Part shown: positions 42,076-54,712 of the stretch, in pieces
Position numbering within the stretch: position 1 is the first letter of the stretch
Layout: each line of letters starts with the position of its first letter
Assembly (NCBI GenBank): GCA_027405735.1
Contig: JAPEHQ010000008.1
Location: 1 to 64,000, forward strand
Direction: 5' to 3'
DNA length: 64,000 nucleotides
DNA from: Mucor racemosus
Lineage: Eukaryota > Mucoromycota > Mucoromycetes > Mucorales > Mucoraceae
Notes under the pieces: generated by a model
Told to the model about the DNA's origin: nothing
Seen by the model: only the letters and a program-made list of their open reading frames with translations
Database searches by the model: none
Position numbers and translations under genes: made by a program

Positions 42076-44394
42076 AGGGTGATTTAGAGCACTGCCAAAA
42101 AAAGAAAAGAATGAATAATGCTTCAAGAATTTTCTACATATCAAATTATACGATTTAGTAGCAATTATTGCACTTAATAATTATAATTTTTGAACTTATT
42201 GATGTTAATCAGAATTACTAGTACTTTCATTCAAAAAAAGTCAGTTTTGCTTTATACATTTATATTCACCCTTTCAATAAATGATATTGCATTTATTATC
42301 CGTTATATCAATCAACCAACAACTTTATCTTGATTCGATACAACATTTGGCAATTAAATGCCTAAATTACACTTGAGCCACCAGGTATCGCCACAAAAAA
42401 ATCTCGTACAGGTAGACGAAGCATCACAATTTGGATCATTTTTTTGTGTTTATAGATCTGAGCTCTCTCACACGTTGGTATATCTCTGCATAATAAACCA
42501 TATTTAAGTCTGTTTAATTTAACTGAAATTCATTGAACGCCAACATTGTACTTGATAAAACGCCTTACTTTATTGCGAGTCAACACAACTAATTTGATGC
42601 TAGCGTAGCATCAGCAGTTAAATCAGATAAATTTGAGATTAGACTACCCCTTTTAATAGTTTTGCATACCATAAGCTAATAATGGACAGTTATTATAAAT
42701 ACGCTAAGCAAGCAATACTATACATACTTTTATAATCATCAGTTTTTCTGCAGGTAGATATCGACTTTAGACCAAAAAAGCATTATTGATTATAACGTAG
42801 ACAATGGAATAAAGTGACTAAGTCTTAGATGCGTTTTTTGTTCAAGAAAAATATTATAACGCGCCCTAACATTAACAGTTAATAATTTATTTCCAAGTAA
42901 ACAATAGGAAAAACATCATGTACTTGTACCTGCTACTTAATGTCAGTTTATAAAAAATATTGATCTTTTTGTTGTAGTTTTAAACATAAATAAAAAAGCT
43001 GAGAAAAGAGTGGGGGAAGAAAAAAGAAAAATAATCCTAAATCAGTCGATTTTGTGTGTTACAAACAGAAATTTACGAAGGCATAAATACTTTTAGTGTT
43101 GCCAAACAGGTTGTTGTCGCTGTTCCCATTTTGTCTCCTTCGAAAGAAGAACACGGGCGGGACTCTTTCAAATGCCAAATTTCAAATTGATACATCTTGT
43201 CAATAAGGCAATTTTGTTGTTGAATCAGAGTAACTCACATCTGCTGTACAACATTCAAATTATCTTCGTTATTAATTATATTATGCTTGTTATACCTTAG
43301 TAAATTGATTAAAAAACCTTGATCTCATTGCTCTGCTCATCTGGGCTGTCTGATCTACACAAAAGTTTTTATTCTGTTCATCTGTGCGGATTATTATGCC
43401 CATGGGAAGCATTTAATTCGGCCGTAGTGTTGTACTGTATCTGAAATGCGTGTAGTATCTATTAATATCTATATCCATTCAGAGTGACAGCTTAATTGAA
43501 TTAGTATTCATAGAAATCGCATGTCTGATTGTATTATGATAGAGGTGCGCAGTAAGCTATAGGCGCACTTTGGATATAATTTTCTCAAAATACAGCCGTT
43601 TATGGAAGTTGCCTGATCTATCAGAATTAGGAATTACCGAATTACCAATTTAGAACATCTGTCAAACCATAATGTTCAACATGCAAGTCAAGCAAGGTCA
43701 TATTCCATGCGTCTATCATCATGCTACTATTGAATCATAGAAGCATGACTCCAATATATCCACACAATATCCAAAAGCTCATTCTAATTATATTATCACT
43801 CACATTTATTACACTCATTCAATTAGTATATAAACCCCCTCTAGAAGCTCATAATAAAACGGTACTTTTTCATTTGATTAATTTTATACGATTTACCTTT
43901 CGATAAATCATTGCCCTTTGAGACTATTATTGCGTCAAAGATGTGTACCTACTATTACGTAGAGTTGGAAGTTACTTGAATCAAAACTCTCCGAAATAGA
44001 GCTTCTTCTGTTGTTAAGTATATAGCCATCATCAGAAGGTTTCAAATGTTTTTCAAACGGCTTTCGAATTTTTTTCTCAATATTTAATCAAATTTTATCA
44101 AATTTCATCAAATTTTCAAAGATAATGTACATTCCCTTTATGGGCCATTGATATCTATTCAAAAATAAAAGGGTTGATACCACAACATAAGTTCAATGGC
44201 CTAACGTAGACCGAAAACTCATCTAAAATCAACTGAAAAAAATAAGCACCAAGATTCAGGTATAAGTTTTATGTGTTCACAAGATAGACCTAACCGAAAA
44301 CTAGTTTGTATTTTTTATTTCAGCGAAAAATATTGATTTTTTGCTGAGATAACCAAGATAATAGCTTACATTACAGCTTAGACCTATGTTAACT

Positions 44395-45895
44395 GAGCTC
44401 CAAAATCGATTTATTATTATATATATCAAATTGATCATAAAATAATACAAAAAACAAAATCGTTTAATGGCTCATGAAGTGTAAAGTAAGTAGATCTAGC
44501 GTGTTAAACAATTTTTGTACAGTTTTAAATTCTGCATCCATCTAAATAAAATTCAAATAAATGTTTTATATTGAATCTTGCGTAAAATACAATTGAAATT
44601 TTGGAAGCTTTTTAAAGATACACATCACTTTTTAAAGATACACATCACTTTTTATAAGCATATTTTAAATATAAGTGACATGCCAAAGATTTAGAATAAA
44701 TATTATGGCAAGAAAAAATGTATAATTTAATAAAGGAACTTGTTAAATTAAATCACACACAAAAACTGAAGAGAATCTTTATTTAATATCAATAATTTGT
44801 CCTATTTATATACAAATTCTATATTACAATTATCTGTAAGATCAGCTTTGGATCGATTATATCTTTCTGACATTCCATTGTCAGGTCATTTTATGTACAT
44901 TAGTAACACAGCACATTTAAGTTCAGCTTATTTTATATAACTAAATCCAACAAGTGAATATGTCTCACATATCCAGCTTCCCGGATCTTGCTTTAGAAAA
45001 TAAGAACAATCGAGAATGTTATCATAGATCAGTTAGCTGACTTCTTGAAACTAAGGATTACAAATCAAAAGGTTCATTATCTTACGATTAACCGGTGGAT
45101 GCAACAATAAGTAGTGGAGATAATGAGAAAAAGCATTATCTATCGATTGAGCTATTGCTGAGCCTTTTAACTGCATTTTCCGTAGAGAAAATAAGATCTT
45201 TGTCAGTTTTTTTTTTCAAATTCAGAATTTGGGATGAGGGTATACAAGGGGGGAATGGAAGCTAGAAATGGAGGTACCTTTTTGTACACATTTTTGAGGA
45301 TATCTCCACGAAAAATCAATATTTTGAAAAACCCTAAATTGGGACCTAGAGAGCTTAACGAGCTTAATGAAATGAATGTAAAAAAAATGCTGCTTAATTT
45401 AACCAATATTTTGAAATCCACTACAAAAATGTCAAAAAAATGAAAAAAAAAATAAAAGCGCCCAGAATTTTTTTATACTAAAATATGTTATAGAGCACTT
45501 TAAAACAAGTAAGTTTTATTATTAAAAAGTGTTAGTATAGCTTAATTATTTCTAGAGATATGAAGCCTCAAAGTTTTCAACCCATTAGCAGTGAAATACG
45601 CGTAAAAAATCTGAAACCTTAGCACTGAAAAATTAATACCAACTGCAAAAAATAGGATATTTCCGGATACTCATTTTTGGATTAAAGCTGAACATCTCAG
45701 GTACATTGGCATATAATTTTTTCTTGGTGTTATTTAGTGAAAAAAAAAGTATAGCAGCAATGAAAAGTAAACCCTAGTTTTTAAGGAAAAAGCAGTGGAT
45801 TTTACGTGTTTTTGAGCCTTTCGTGAGATATAAAATAAATTTAAGAATAGGTAGCATAATTCGGTCAAATCATATCTATTTACTAGTGTTTAAGG
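44395..45895 (+). repeat. Dispersed repeat R3, copy 2, with nested insertion
   Basis: Diverged direct copy of 14290-15107. Between about 44640 and 45280 it carries roughly 0.65 kb absent from copy 1. A 20-bp tandem duplication (CTTTTTAAAGATACACATCA) sits at the left junction. Confidence 0.65.
44741..44908 (-). mobile_element. Possible short solo LTR inside R3 copy 2
   Basis: On the minus strand: TGTTAC start, TATATAAATAGG, AATAAAGATTCTCTTC, TTTAACA end, 168 bp. The order and motifs resemble the LTR at 30255-30544. No target duplication found. Confidence 0.4.
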
Positions 45896-46623
45896 TATAT
45901 CCTAAAATATGTTTAGTATGAGATTAGTTATAGAAAAGAGGATACGCTCCTATGTTGAAGATTGAAACCCATGAAAATTGAATTTTACTCAAGCAGATAC
46001 CTACAATAAAAATATCAAAACTCATTTTGGCTTATGGAGCGTAACTTTGTCAGAAGATGTCAGGGCAAGGTAGTAAAGTTTGTCGTTATAATATCATTAC
46101 ACCGTAGCGGTGAAGGCTATTCTCGTAGTTGCGATACCCCGCCCATATCATGTCGTCTACATGCGATATATTATCTGATGTATTATATAGGATAGCAATT
46201 AGACCTAGAAAACTTTTGTTACCAAGTCCTTCCAGAGTCAACGTTTGAGCACCGAAACTATCCAACTGTTGTTATTCATGCAGTTGTCATCCGTTTTTCA
46301 CTAAACAAAAAATACCAGGACATCCTGAACCCTTATACAATCATATTGTGAAATAAAAATGACAACGTTACTGATATCAATACTCTTACAAATTCTTTAA
46401 CAACGATGTTTTTACTTGATCTCAACAAATTTGTTGTAATAAAGCCTCATTCATTTGAATAAACAGACAAGTGCAATTTGCAGTATGTGCAAACGTGTTT
46501 GTGTGTGGCAAATACCGCCACATTTCAGTTAATGATGGCTTATCCAACAAGCGGACATGCAATAAAAAAGAACAATATCGAGATTTTTTGTTTGCACCTT
46601 TTGCCATACATTATACATTCAAC

Positions 46624-48724
46624 ATGTCTTTGACTTTGCAAGATAATGAAGACGAGCATGGATTTCTTATTGATGAGTACACCTATTATCATCCGGATGC
46701 AGGATTAAAGGGCTGGACTATTCATACATGCTGTCCACCAAAACCAGCGTTAGAACCACTTCTTGGTAAAAGAATTACAAATACAAAACCACCGCCTTCA
46801 TTCTATGCAAAAAAGAAACGACCAAACCAGTTGGATCTCAATAATAATCGACAACAACCTCCAGCAAAAAAAGCACACATATCTCAAATGAATGAGATTA
46901 TTGTGGCAGAATCGAGTAGTCAGGCACAACAGCGAACACCAACTTTTCAAGAACAACAAGATGATATTCAACCACAAGCAAGTCCAACATCTGCGCTTTC
47001 TGCATCACAACATATAATAGCAAGCACTCAAACTGATCCTCCACGAATGAGGCGAAAGCTTCCCCCAAGAGGCGTCCCACAACCACCAAGACGACCTACC
47101 ATCAATTACCCACCTTCACAAACATCAAATAACAGTTCCTCTCAAACAAATACCCCTGCACCACCACCATCATCATCATCATCATCATTATCATCGAACC
47201 CTCCAAGACGTATTTATCCACCTGCTGCACCATCATTAGCATTCCCGAGACCAGGATCCAGATATGATCCAGAATTATACAAAAATTTATCTGACGAGCA
47301 AAAAAATGTACACGATCAAATTGTTAAACATGAAAAGAGTGTATTTTTTACTGGATCAGCTGGAACAGGAAAATCTGTTTTATTAAAAACTATTATCAAT
47401 TCACTTCATTACAAACTCGGAGCAGATTTAGTCGCAGTAACAGCATCTACAGGTATAGCGGCGTGTAATATCGGAGGAGTAACTCTTCACAGCGAATTAG
47501 GCATTGGTATAGGAGAGAAATCAGCAGAAGATTACATTAAAATCATTCAAAAGAAAGAGGGTTTATACAAGAAAATAAATACAATAGAAGTTCTCATTAT
47601 TGATGAAATTTCAATGATCGATGGAGTATTATTTGATAAAATTGATACAATTACACAAGGAATTCGAAGAAATAAAATGAAAGCATTTGGAGGAATTAGG
47701 CTAGTTTTATGTGGTGATTTCTATCAGCTGCCGCCGATTAATAAGAATGTCCAAGATGTTCGATATGCATTTCAAGCCAATTGCTGGCGTAATGCCATTG
47801 ACCTGAATATGGAATTAAGCATACCATTTAGACAAAAAGATAAACGTAAGGAAAAACTTTCTTATCAACCTGGAAGATCACTAACTGCATTTTAATTTGA
47901 ATACAGACTTTGCAGACATGTTGAATGAATTAAGATTAGGTAAAGTTTCAAGGGCAACTGAGAGGGGACTCAAAAATTTACAACGAACTCTTGCTATTGG
48001 TAATGATATTGAACCAACGGAACTGTAAGTGTGATTAATAATGGATAAATGGAACCATAAGAATAATTATTTTTGAAAAAAAAAACCCCTATTAGGTATC
48101 CTCTTAGAAAAGAATTGGAAGCGGCAAATAACGGAAGGTTGAATAGCTTAAGTGGAGAGCCTCATATCTTTCGATCAGTTGATGAAGGCAATTCTTATTT
48201 GTATAATAAATGTATAGCGCCTGAAATACTTACATTGAAAGTTGGAGCACAAGTTATGCTCGTAAAAAACCTAACGGCAAAGTTGGTCAATGGGTCAAGA
48301 GGCGTTGTTTCTAGATTTGCAAAGGAAGAAGGAAAACTGTTTCCGGTTGTCAAATTTTCAGACGGTACAGAGCAAACGATTACCAACTTTGACTTTGTCT
48401 TTGAATCGCAAGGTACAAGTATAATTCTTTTTATTACTTTTTCAATTACACACTAATTTTTGAATCATAGGTAAACGACAAGCTAGTAGGAAACAGATCC
48501 CTTTGATCTTGGCCTGGGCCTTGTCAATTCATAAATCTCAAGGCCAAACAATCGAATATCTCAAAATTGATTTGAAAGAGTCATTCGATTACGGACAAGC
48601 CTATGTGGCTTTATCCAGAGCTACTTGCATGGAAAATTTACAGGTTTCAAATTTCTCGAGTAATATCGTCAAATCACATCCAAAAGTTGTCGAGTTTTAC
48701 CGAAAAATGACCATTGACAAGTAA
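46624..48724 (+). CDS. PIF1: PIF1-family DNA helicase
   Basis: Four exons (46624-47845, 47907-48024, 48096-48412, 48471-48724) give 636 aa. Residues 1-215 are low-complexity, rich in Pro, Gln and Ser, with a basic patch, probably a disordered or regulatory region. The helicase core starts near 220: Walker A GSAGTGKS (244-251), [24 protein letters not shown], later ELYPLRKE and, near the end, HKSQGQT and [11 protein letters not shown]1 enzymes are 5'-3' helicases acting at G-quadruplexes, telomeres and mitochondrial DNA. All motifs are intact, though the section between exons 1 and 3 is short for the family. An upstream in-frame ATG at 46471 was not chosen because it lies in non-coding-like sequence. 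Confidence 0.85.
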
Positions 48725-48868
48725 ATACTGCGATTTCCCATATATAGTAATAAAAATTGACCCAGGGATACCGAGAATTTTCTATTTTTAACATTTAATG
48801 ACAAACATTGGAGGAAAATATTCTTCATTTGAGTCGTTTAAACATCCGAAACTCAATCAATCGATTGA

Positions 48869-48875
48869 TATATAA
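48869..48875 (+). promoter_or_regulatory. Possible TATA box of the first peptide transporter
   Basis: TATATAA about 65 bp upstream of the ATG at 48938, in the 213-bp gap after the PIF1 stop. Confidence 0.4.
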
Positions 48876-48937
48876 CATGATTAAAGGAATATTTTCTGTA
48901 TCAATTACTTTCTCTTTTTTTTTGCAAACAAAATAAA

Positions 48938-50829
48938 ATGTCTACAAATAATAACATTATTGAAGACGAAAAGGATTTGAAGCATGACATAATTATACGT
49001 GAACATGAAGAACAAACTTATCAAGTAGATGACTATGGTGATATTCGTCCAGAACCAACTGAAGAAGACTGGAAAAACTTGAGAGAAGTTGCTGACGATA
49101 TCCCAAAAGCTGCGTACCTTGTTATTCTTGTTGAATTTTGTGAAAGATTTACATATTATGGTTTAACGGGTCCATTCCAGAATTACATTCAAAACCCTAA
49201 CCCACCATCCTGTAAGTTTCTCCCTTTTTTTCTCACGTTCATTTTCCCACGTTCATTTAAACTCATACCATTGCTAACAACATAGACCCTGCCGAGTTAC
49301 CTGGTGCTATGGGTAAGGGCCAACAAACTGCTACTGCCTTGACTACCTTCTTTCAGTTTTGGTGTTATATTACGCCAATCATCGGTGCTATTGTTGCAGA
49401 TCAATACTGGGGTAAATACAAGACAATTCTTGTATTTGCTTGCATCTATTTCGTTGGTCTTGTTATTTTAACTTTGACATCTATTCCAGCTGCAATTGCT
49501 TCTGGTGCCACATTTCCCGGGTTTATCGTTGCTATTATTGTTATTGGTCTTGCCACTGGTGGTATCAAGGCAAATGTTTCTCCTTTAGTTGCAGAGCAAT
49601 ATAAAAACACAAAACCATTCATTAAAACATTAACTCCCAAGACATCCTCTAAATATACTGCTGATGAAGGTGATTTACCTATTCATAATGCTGCTGCTGC
49701 TGTCACTGCTTCTACCGGTCATGAAACTCGTGTCATTGTATCTCCTCAAGCCACATATCAAAAGCTCTTTAATATGTTCTATTGGGGTATCAATGTTGGT
49801 TCTCTTGCTGCTATCACTACTGTCATTTTAGAAAAAAATGTTGGTTTCTGGCCTGCTTTCCTCTTGCCTACTCTTGTATTTATTCCTGGTATTTTGATTG
49901 TTTTGGCTGGTAAAAAATACTATGTTCGTAATCCTCCTCGTGGCTCTGTCTTTGTTGAGGCTTTCAAGGTTGTTCGTCTTTCATTCAAGTACGGTTTTGA
50001 AGGATGTAAGCCTTCAGTTTTGAGAAACGCACATCCTGAGCTAGCTGCTAAGGCTACTTGGGATGATATTTTTGTTGATGAATTGAAGCGTACATTCAAG
50101 GCATGTATCGTATTCTGTTGGTTCCCTATTTACTGGCTTTGTTACTCTCAAATGACCAACAACATGGTCTCAATGGCTGCTACAATGCAAACCGGAGATG
50201 TTCCTAATGATATTATGCAAAATATTAATCCTTTGACTCTTGTTATTGTTATTCCCATCATGGATAGATTCTTTTACCCTGCTCTCCGTCGTATGGGTAT
50301 TAATTTCCGTCCTATGGCTAGAATTTCCACTGGTTTTATGTTTGCTGCTTTTGCTATGGCTTATGCTGCTGGTATTCAAGCTTACATTTACATGCAAGGA
50401 CCTTATTACGACCACCCCAATGGCAATGGTAAAAATGATGTCTCTGCTGGTTTGATTGTTCCAGCCTACGTTTTGGTTGCTATCTCTGAAATTTTTGCTT
50501 CAATTACTGGTCTTGAATATGCCTACAGAAAGGCCCCCGAGAAAATGAAGTCCTTGGTGATGGCCACCTTTTTGCTTACTAACTGTTTCGGATCCATTCT
50601 TGGTTTTGCTCTTGTTTCAGTCGCCGTTGATCCTAAACTCAAGTGGATGTACGCTGGTATTTCTATTGCTATGGGTATCTGTGCTCCTCTCTTTTACTTT
50701 TGCCATGGCAAAAATGATAAAATTGATGTTGCTGAAGATAATATTGGTGTCAGAGACGATCATGATCAAGAAGCTGAGAAAGCTGAAATTTTTGCTGAAT
50801 ATGAAGCTGAAGTTAAGCCTGCAGTTTAA
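48938..50829 (+). CDS. POT/PTR2 peptide transporter 1
   Basis: Two exons (48938-49211, 49286-50829; 74-bp intron) give 605 aa. It has the ExxERFxYY motif of proton-coupled oligopeptide transporters (EFCERFTYYG, about residue 68), a second conserved block GKYKTILVF, and the FYWGINVGSLA signature, with about 12 predicted membrane helices. It would import di/tripeptides with protons at the plasma membrane. A hydrophilic, acidic N-terminus of 50 aa and an acidic C-terminal tail face the cytosol. The intron position is the same as in the downstream paralogue, so the pair arose by tandem duplication. Confidence 0.92.
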
Positions 50830-52351
50830 AAGAATTAATTCATATACATTTAATTACCATTTAATTTCTTTTTTGTAATATATACCTTATACATATTATG
50901 TTGCTTCATCATGCTTTTTTTTTTATTAAATAAAATATATATATAAAAGCTCATCTACATGCCATCTTGTCGTAAGATTTTCTTGATTTTTTAAATTTGA
51001 AACATGAATCATAAAATAGAAAAAATCATTGAATAGCTTAAAAATGAGTGGAAAAAAGAAAAAGAAAAAAAGTGGGAGGCCTTTTTTTTACTTTAATTGG
51101 CAGTTTACAGCATATTATATATTAAATAACGCGTTTGAATGATTGTGAGAGCATTGCAAAAGTAGAGGGTTCGTGGTAAAAAATCATATATTTTTGTGTA
51201 CCTTTAAATTTTTTAGGGGTTTCCCCGATTTCTGTTATTAATTGAACGTGACCCTTGCAAAATAAGGCAGTTGTAGTATTTAGTAATAATATTCGATTTT
51301 GTCACAAGGAATTTTAGCCTTTGTTGCAATCTAATTTGCCATCTAATGCTGCCATTGAACAGCCGATTTTCTTAAAATGCTCATGTAGTACGTACGGTAT
51401 ATATATATAGAAACAGAGAAAATGAAACTTTATTGGTAAACCCGGATTTGGGTTATCAACTTTTCTTTTTATTGATAGATGATCCAACTTGTACTGGGTC
51501 TTTTTACATTTGATTTGGAATGTTGAGAAAGAAAGAAAGAAAGAAAAAAAACCCATTTCGTGAAACTTGGTAAAAAAGAAGGGCACACGATAACAGAAAA
51601 AGAAACCAAGTGTCCTAAAGCATCGCATCACATATCGCTTGAAATTACCATGAAACAAGATAATTTCGCCATTTAATACCGAATTGCATGCAGATGAAAA
51701 TGCATCCAAATTAAAAAGAAAGTGCATATTTTTGTGAGCTCATTGAACGCTCTTACTCTTTTAGTGCTTTCTTTCCTTTTTCAACTAGGTAAATAATCCA
51801 AGATGTTGTATTACAACATACAATCTTCTATATTTTGTGCACCATCAATACCAAAGATTTGATTTTTGAATTTACTCAGATCTAAGATTATATGGTTACA
51901 ACTGTACTACGATATTAAGATGTTGATTTTCATGAAAAATATTTGGGAATATACTTTTTACTTATTAGCTTTAATCGTTCCTGATCCGCAAAATTAGATT
52001 TGATGTGATTGCGTAACAGATCATGAGGAGAAAGAAAAAAGCTATCAATGCAATCTCGCCATTTTGCAAAGCAAATATATATATTTTCTAGAAAGCGATA
52101 GATAGAAAAAAAAATTCTCAGGATGTATCCCAATTTTACCACACTTTTTGGATGACCATGGAATTTCTCGATTTCAAAAAGAAAATAGAATGCAAGGAAA
52201 CTTACAAAAGGTTTGACAATGGAAAAAAGATGGATTTGCCTTTCTATCAATCTGCTGGCTATTAAAACACCGCTACAACTAATTTGATCCGTGTATAAAA
52301 AGAGGACGAAAATGTTTTCTTATTCTTTCATCTTTACATATTTACATACAT
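50830..52351. other. Intergenic region between the two transporters
   Basis: No gene supported. The 137-aa minus-strand frame at 51314-51727 and others are AT-rich with no family features. It contains a GAAA/GAAAG microsatellite near 51530-51550 and, at the right end, the promoter of transporter 2. Confidence 0.6.
52294..52300 (+). promoter_or_regulatory. TATA box of the second peptide transporter
   Basis: TATAAAA, 58 bp upstream of the ATG at 52352, in a good context (GTGTATAAAAAGAGG). A strong TATA fits the more biased codon use of this gene. Confidence 0.6.
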
Positions 52352-54178
52352 ATGAGTGAAAAAGAAAAGCAAGATATCATTGTTCAGGAACACGAAGGTG
52401 GTTTCGAGGTATCTGAAGATGGTGAAATTCGCGTAGAGCCTACTGAAGAGGATTACAAGAATTTGAGAGAAGTCGCTGATTACATTCCTAAAGCTGCTTA
52501 CCTCGTTATTTTGATTGAATTCTGTGAAAGATTCACTTTCTATGGTTTGACTGGTCCATTCCAAAATTATATTCAAAATCCTGATCCTGGATCATGTAAG
52601 TTGTATATAAAACGAATTAAAGAACCAATGATATTGACATTTCATATTTAAATAGATCCCGCCGAATTGCCTGGTGCTATGGGCAAAGGTCAACAAACTG
52701 CCACTGCTTTAAATACCTTCTTCCAGTTCTGGTGTTATGTTACTCCCATCATTGGTGCTATTGTCGCTGATCAATACTGGGGTAAATACAAGACTATTCT
52801 CGTATTCTCTGGTGTCTATTTCCTCGGTTTGCTTATTTTGACATTGACTTCTATGCCCGCTGCTATTGCCTCTGGCGCTACATTCCCTGGTTTCATTGTC
52901 GCTGTTATTGTTATCGGTCTTGCTGCTGGCGGTATTAAGGCCAATGTATCCCCCCTTGTTGCTGAGCAATATAATGTTACCAAGCCTTTTATTAGAACAA
53001 TTACTCCCAAGGTTTCCTCTAAATACACCGCCGATGAAGGTGATTTACCTGCCAATGGCACTCCTGCTGCTGCATCATCTGGTCCTGTCACTCGTGTTAT
53101 TGTTTCTCCTCAAGCTACCTATCAAAAACTCTTCAATATGTTCTATTGGGGTATCAATGTTGGTTCTCTTGCTGCTATTACTACTGTCGTTATTGAACAA
53201 CAAGTTGGTTTCTGGGCTGCTTTCCTTTTACCTACTCTTGTCTTTATTCCCTGTATTGGTGTTGTGCTTTTGGGTAAAAAGTACTACATTCGTAATCCTC
53301 CCCGTGGTTCCATCTTTATCGAAGTTGGTAAAATTATCAAGCTCGCTTTCAAAAATGGTCTCGAAGGTTGTAAGCCCTCTAATTTGGCCATCTCTCATCC
53401 TGAACTTGCTGCCAAGGCTACTTGGGATGATGTCTTTGTCGATGAATTGAAGCGTACTTTCAGAGCTTGTCTTGTATTCTGCTGGTATCCCATCTACTGG
53501 CTTTGTTACTCTCAAATGACTAGTAACATGGTTTCCATGGCTGCTACAATGCAAACTGGCAATGTTCCCAATGATATTATGCAAAATATCAATCCTTTAA
53601 CCCTTGTGCTCTTTATTCCCATTATGGATAAATTTATCTATCCTGGTCTTCGTAAATTTGGTATTCCTCTCCGTCCAATTATGCGTATTACACTAGGATT
53701 TGTTTTTGCAGCAATTGCCATGGCTTATGCCGCTGGTATCCAAGCTCTTATCTATAGCTCTGGTCCTTATTATGAAAACCCCAGTGGTACTGAAAAGAAT
53801 GATGTTTCTGGTGGTTTGATTGTTCCTGCTTATATCTTGATTGGTATCTCTGAAATCTTTGCTTCCATTACTGGTCTTGAATACGCTTACAAGAAGGCAC
53901 CCGAGAAGATGAAGTCTTTGGTCATGGCATTGTTCTTGTTCACCAATTGTCTTGGTTCCGTTCTTGGTTTCGCTCTTGTCTCTGTTGCTTATAACCCCAA
54001 GCTTAAGTGGATGTATGCTGGTATTTCCATTGCTATGGGTATCTGTGCTCCTATCTTCTATTACTGTCACGGAAAGAATGATGCTACTGATGTTGCAGAT
54101 GATGCCATTGGACGTTATGACAACAAGAAGGAAACTGCAGAGGTTGAATACGATTACGAGAAGAAATCTTCTGTTTAA
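52352..54178 (+). CDS. POT/PTR2 peptide transporter 2
   Basis: Two exons (52352-52595, 52656-54178; 60-bp intron at the same codon as in transporter 1) give 588 aa. It has the same EFCERFTFYG and FYWGINVGSLA signatures and about 12 helices. It differs from transporter 1 mainly at the hydrophilic ends and in loops. More codons end in C (for example ATC, GCC, CTC), suggesting higher expression than its upstream copy. Role: proton-driven import of small peptides at the plasma membrane. Confidence 0.93.
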
Positions 54179-54712
54179 GCCTATTTTTACCTTTTTACTA
54201 ATATTTTAACCTTCCTTGTAAACTTTATCTTTAATTATTATATAAACTTTTTGTACTATTATCTACTCCCATTTTCTTTTTGAAAAGAAAATCCCCCTCT
54301 TTTTTTTTTATAATTAAAACTATATAAAACTTAATATTTATTAATGCTTCAAAAATGAAAATAAAACTCTACCTTTTGACTCAAATCACTATTTAGACGC
54401 TTGATAAGCGTTGCAATCTTTAGAACAAAGAAAGTCGTATTTGTTCCTGAAATTCCCATTATTGTAGGTTTGATACAGAAGCCCGATATCAATTTCTTTT
54501 GAATTTAAAGGATTTTTATATCTATTGAGCTAGAGATATTTACGTATTCAAGTAATGGAAGTCATTAAAGGCATCTGTAGTTTGAAATGCTAATTTTTTT
54601 TGCCCAGTATCTTATTAAATGTTTGAGTTAATTCTTCAAACTATGTAAATGTCATGAGCGGACGTGATTTTTGAAAGAAAATTTCAGTGCGATTTTATTA
54701 GTATAGAGCATA
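54179..54712. other. Intergenic region, convergent 3' ends
   Basis: AT-rich, about 530 bp, between the transporter 2 stop and the coiled-coil gene stop on the other strand. No gene or repeat seen. Confidence 0.6.

Larger units (their letters stand above)
42076..46623. other. Gene-free interval with R3 copy 2
   Basis: No gene supported; short open frames such as 43721-43906 have no family features. R3 copy 2 occupies 44395-45895. The rest is AT-rich unique sequence as far as I can see. Confidence 0.55.

Noticed and set aside
46060..46170. A tRNA or small RNA in a GC-richer patch
   Set aside because: No cloverleaf or A/B box pair could be folded on either strand.
46471..46623. Upstream in-frame ATG for the PIF1 helicase
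   Set aside because: The added 51 residues are Cys/Phe-rich and look untranslated. The ATG at 46624 begins a typical hydrophilic N-terminus.
51314..51727. A 137-aa minus-strand gene between the transporters
   Set aside because: Phe/Lys-rich frame from AT-rich DNA, across a GAAA microsatellite; no family features.
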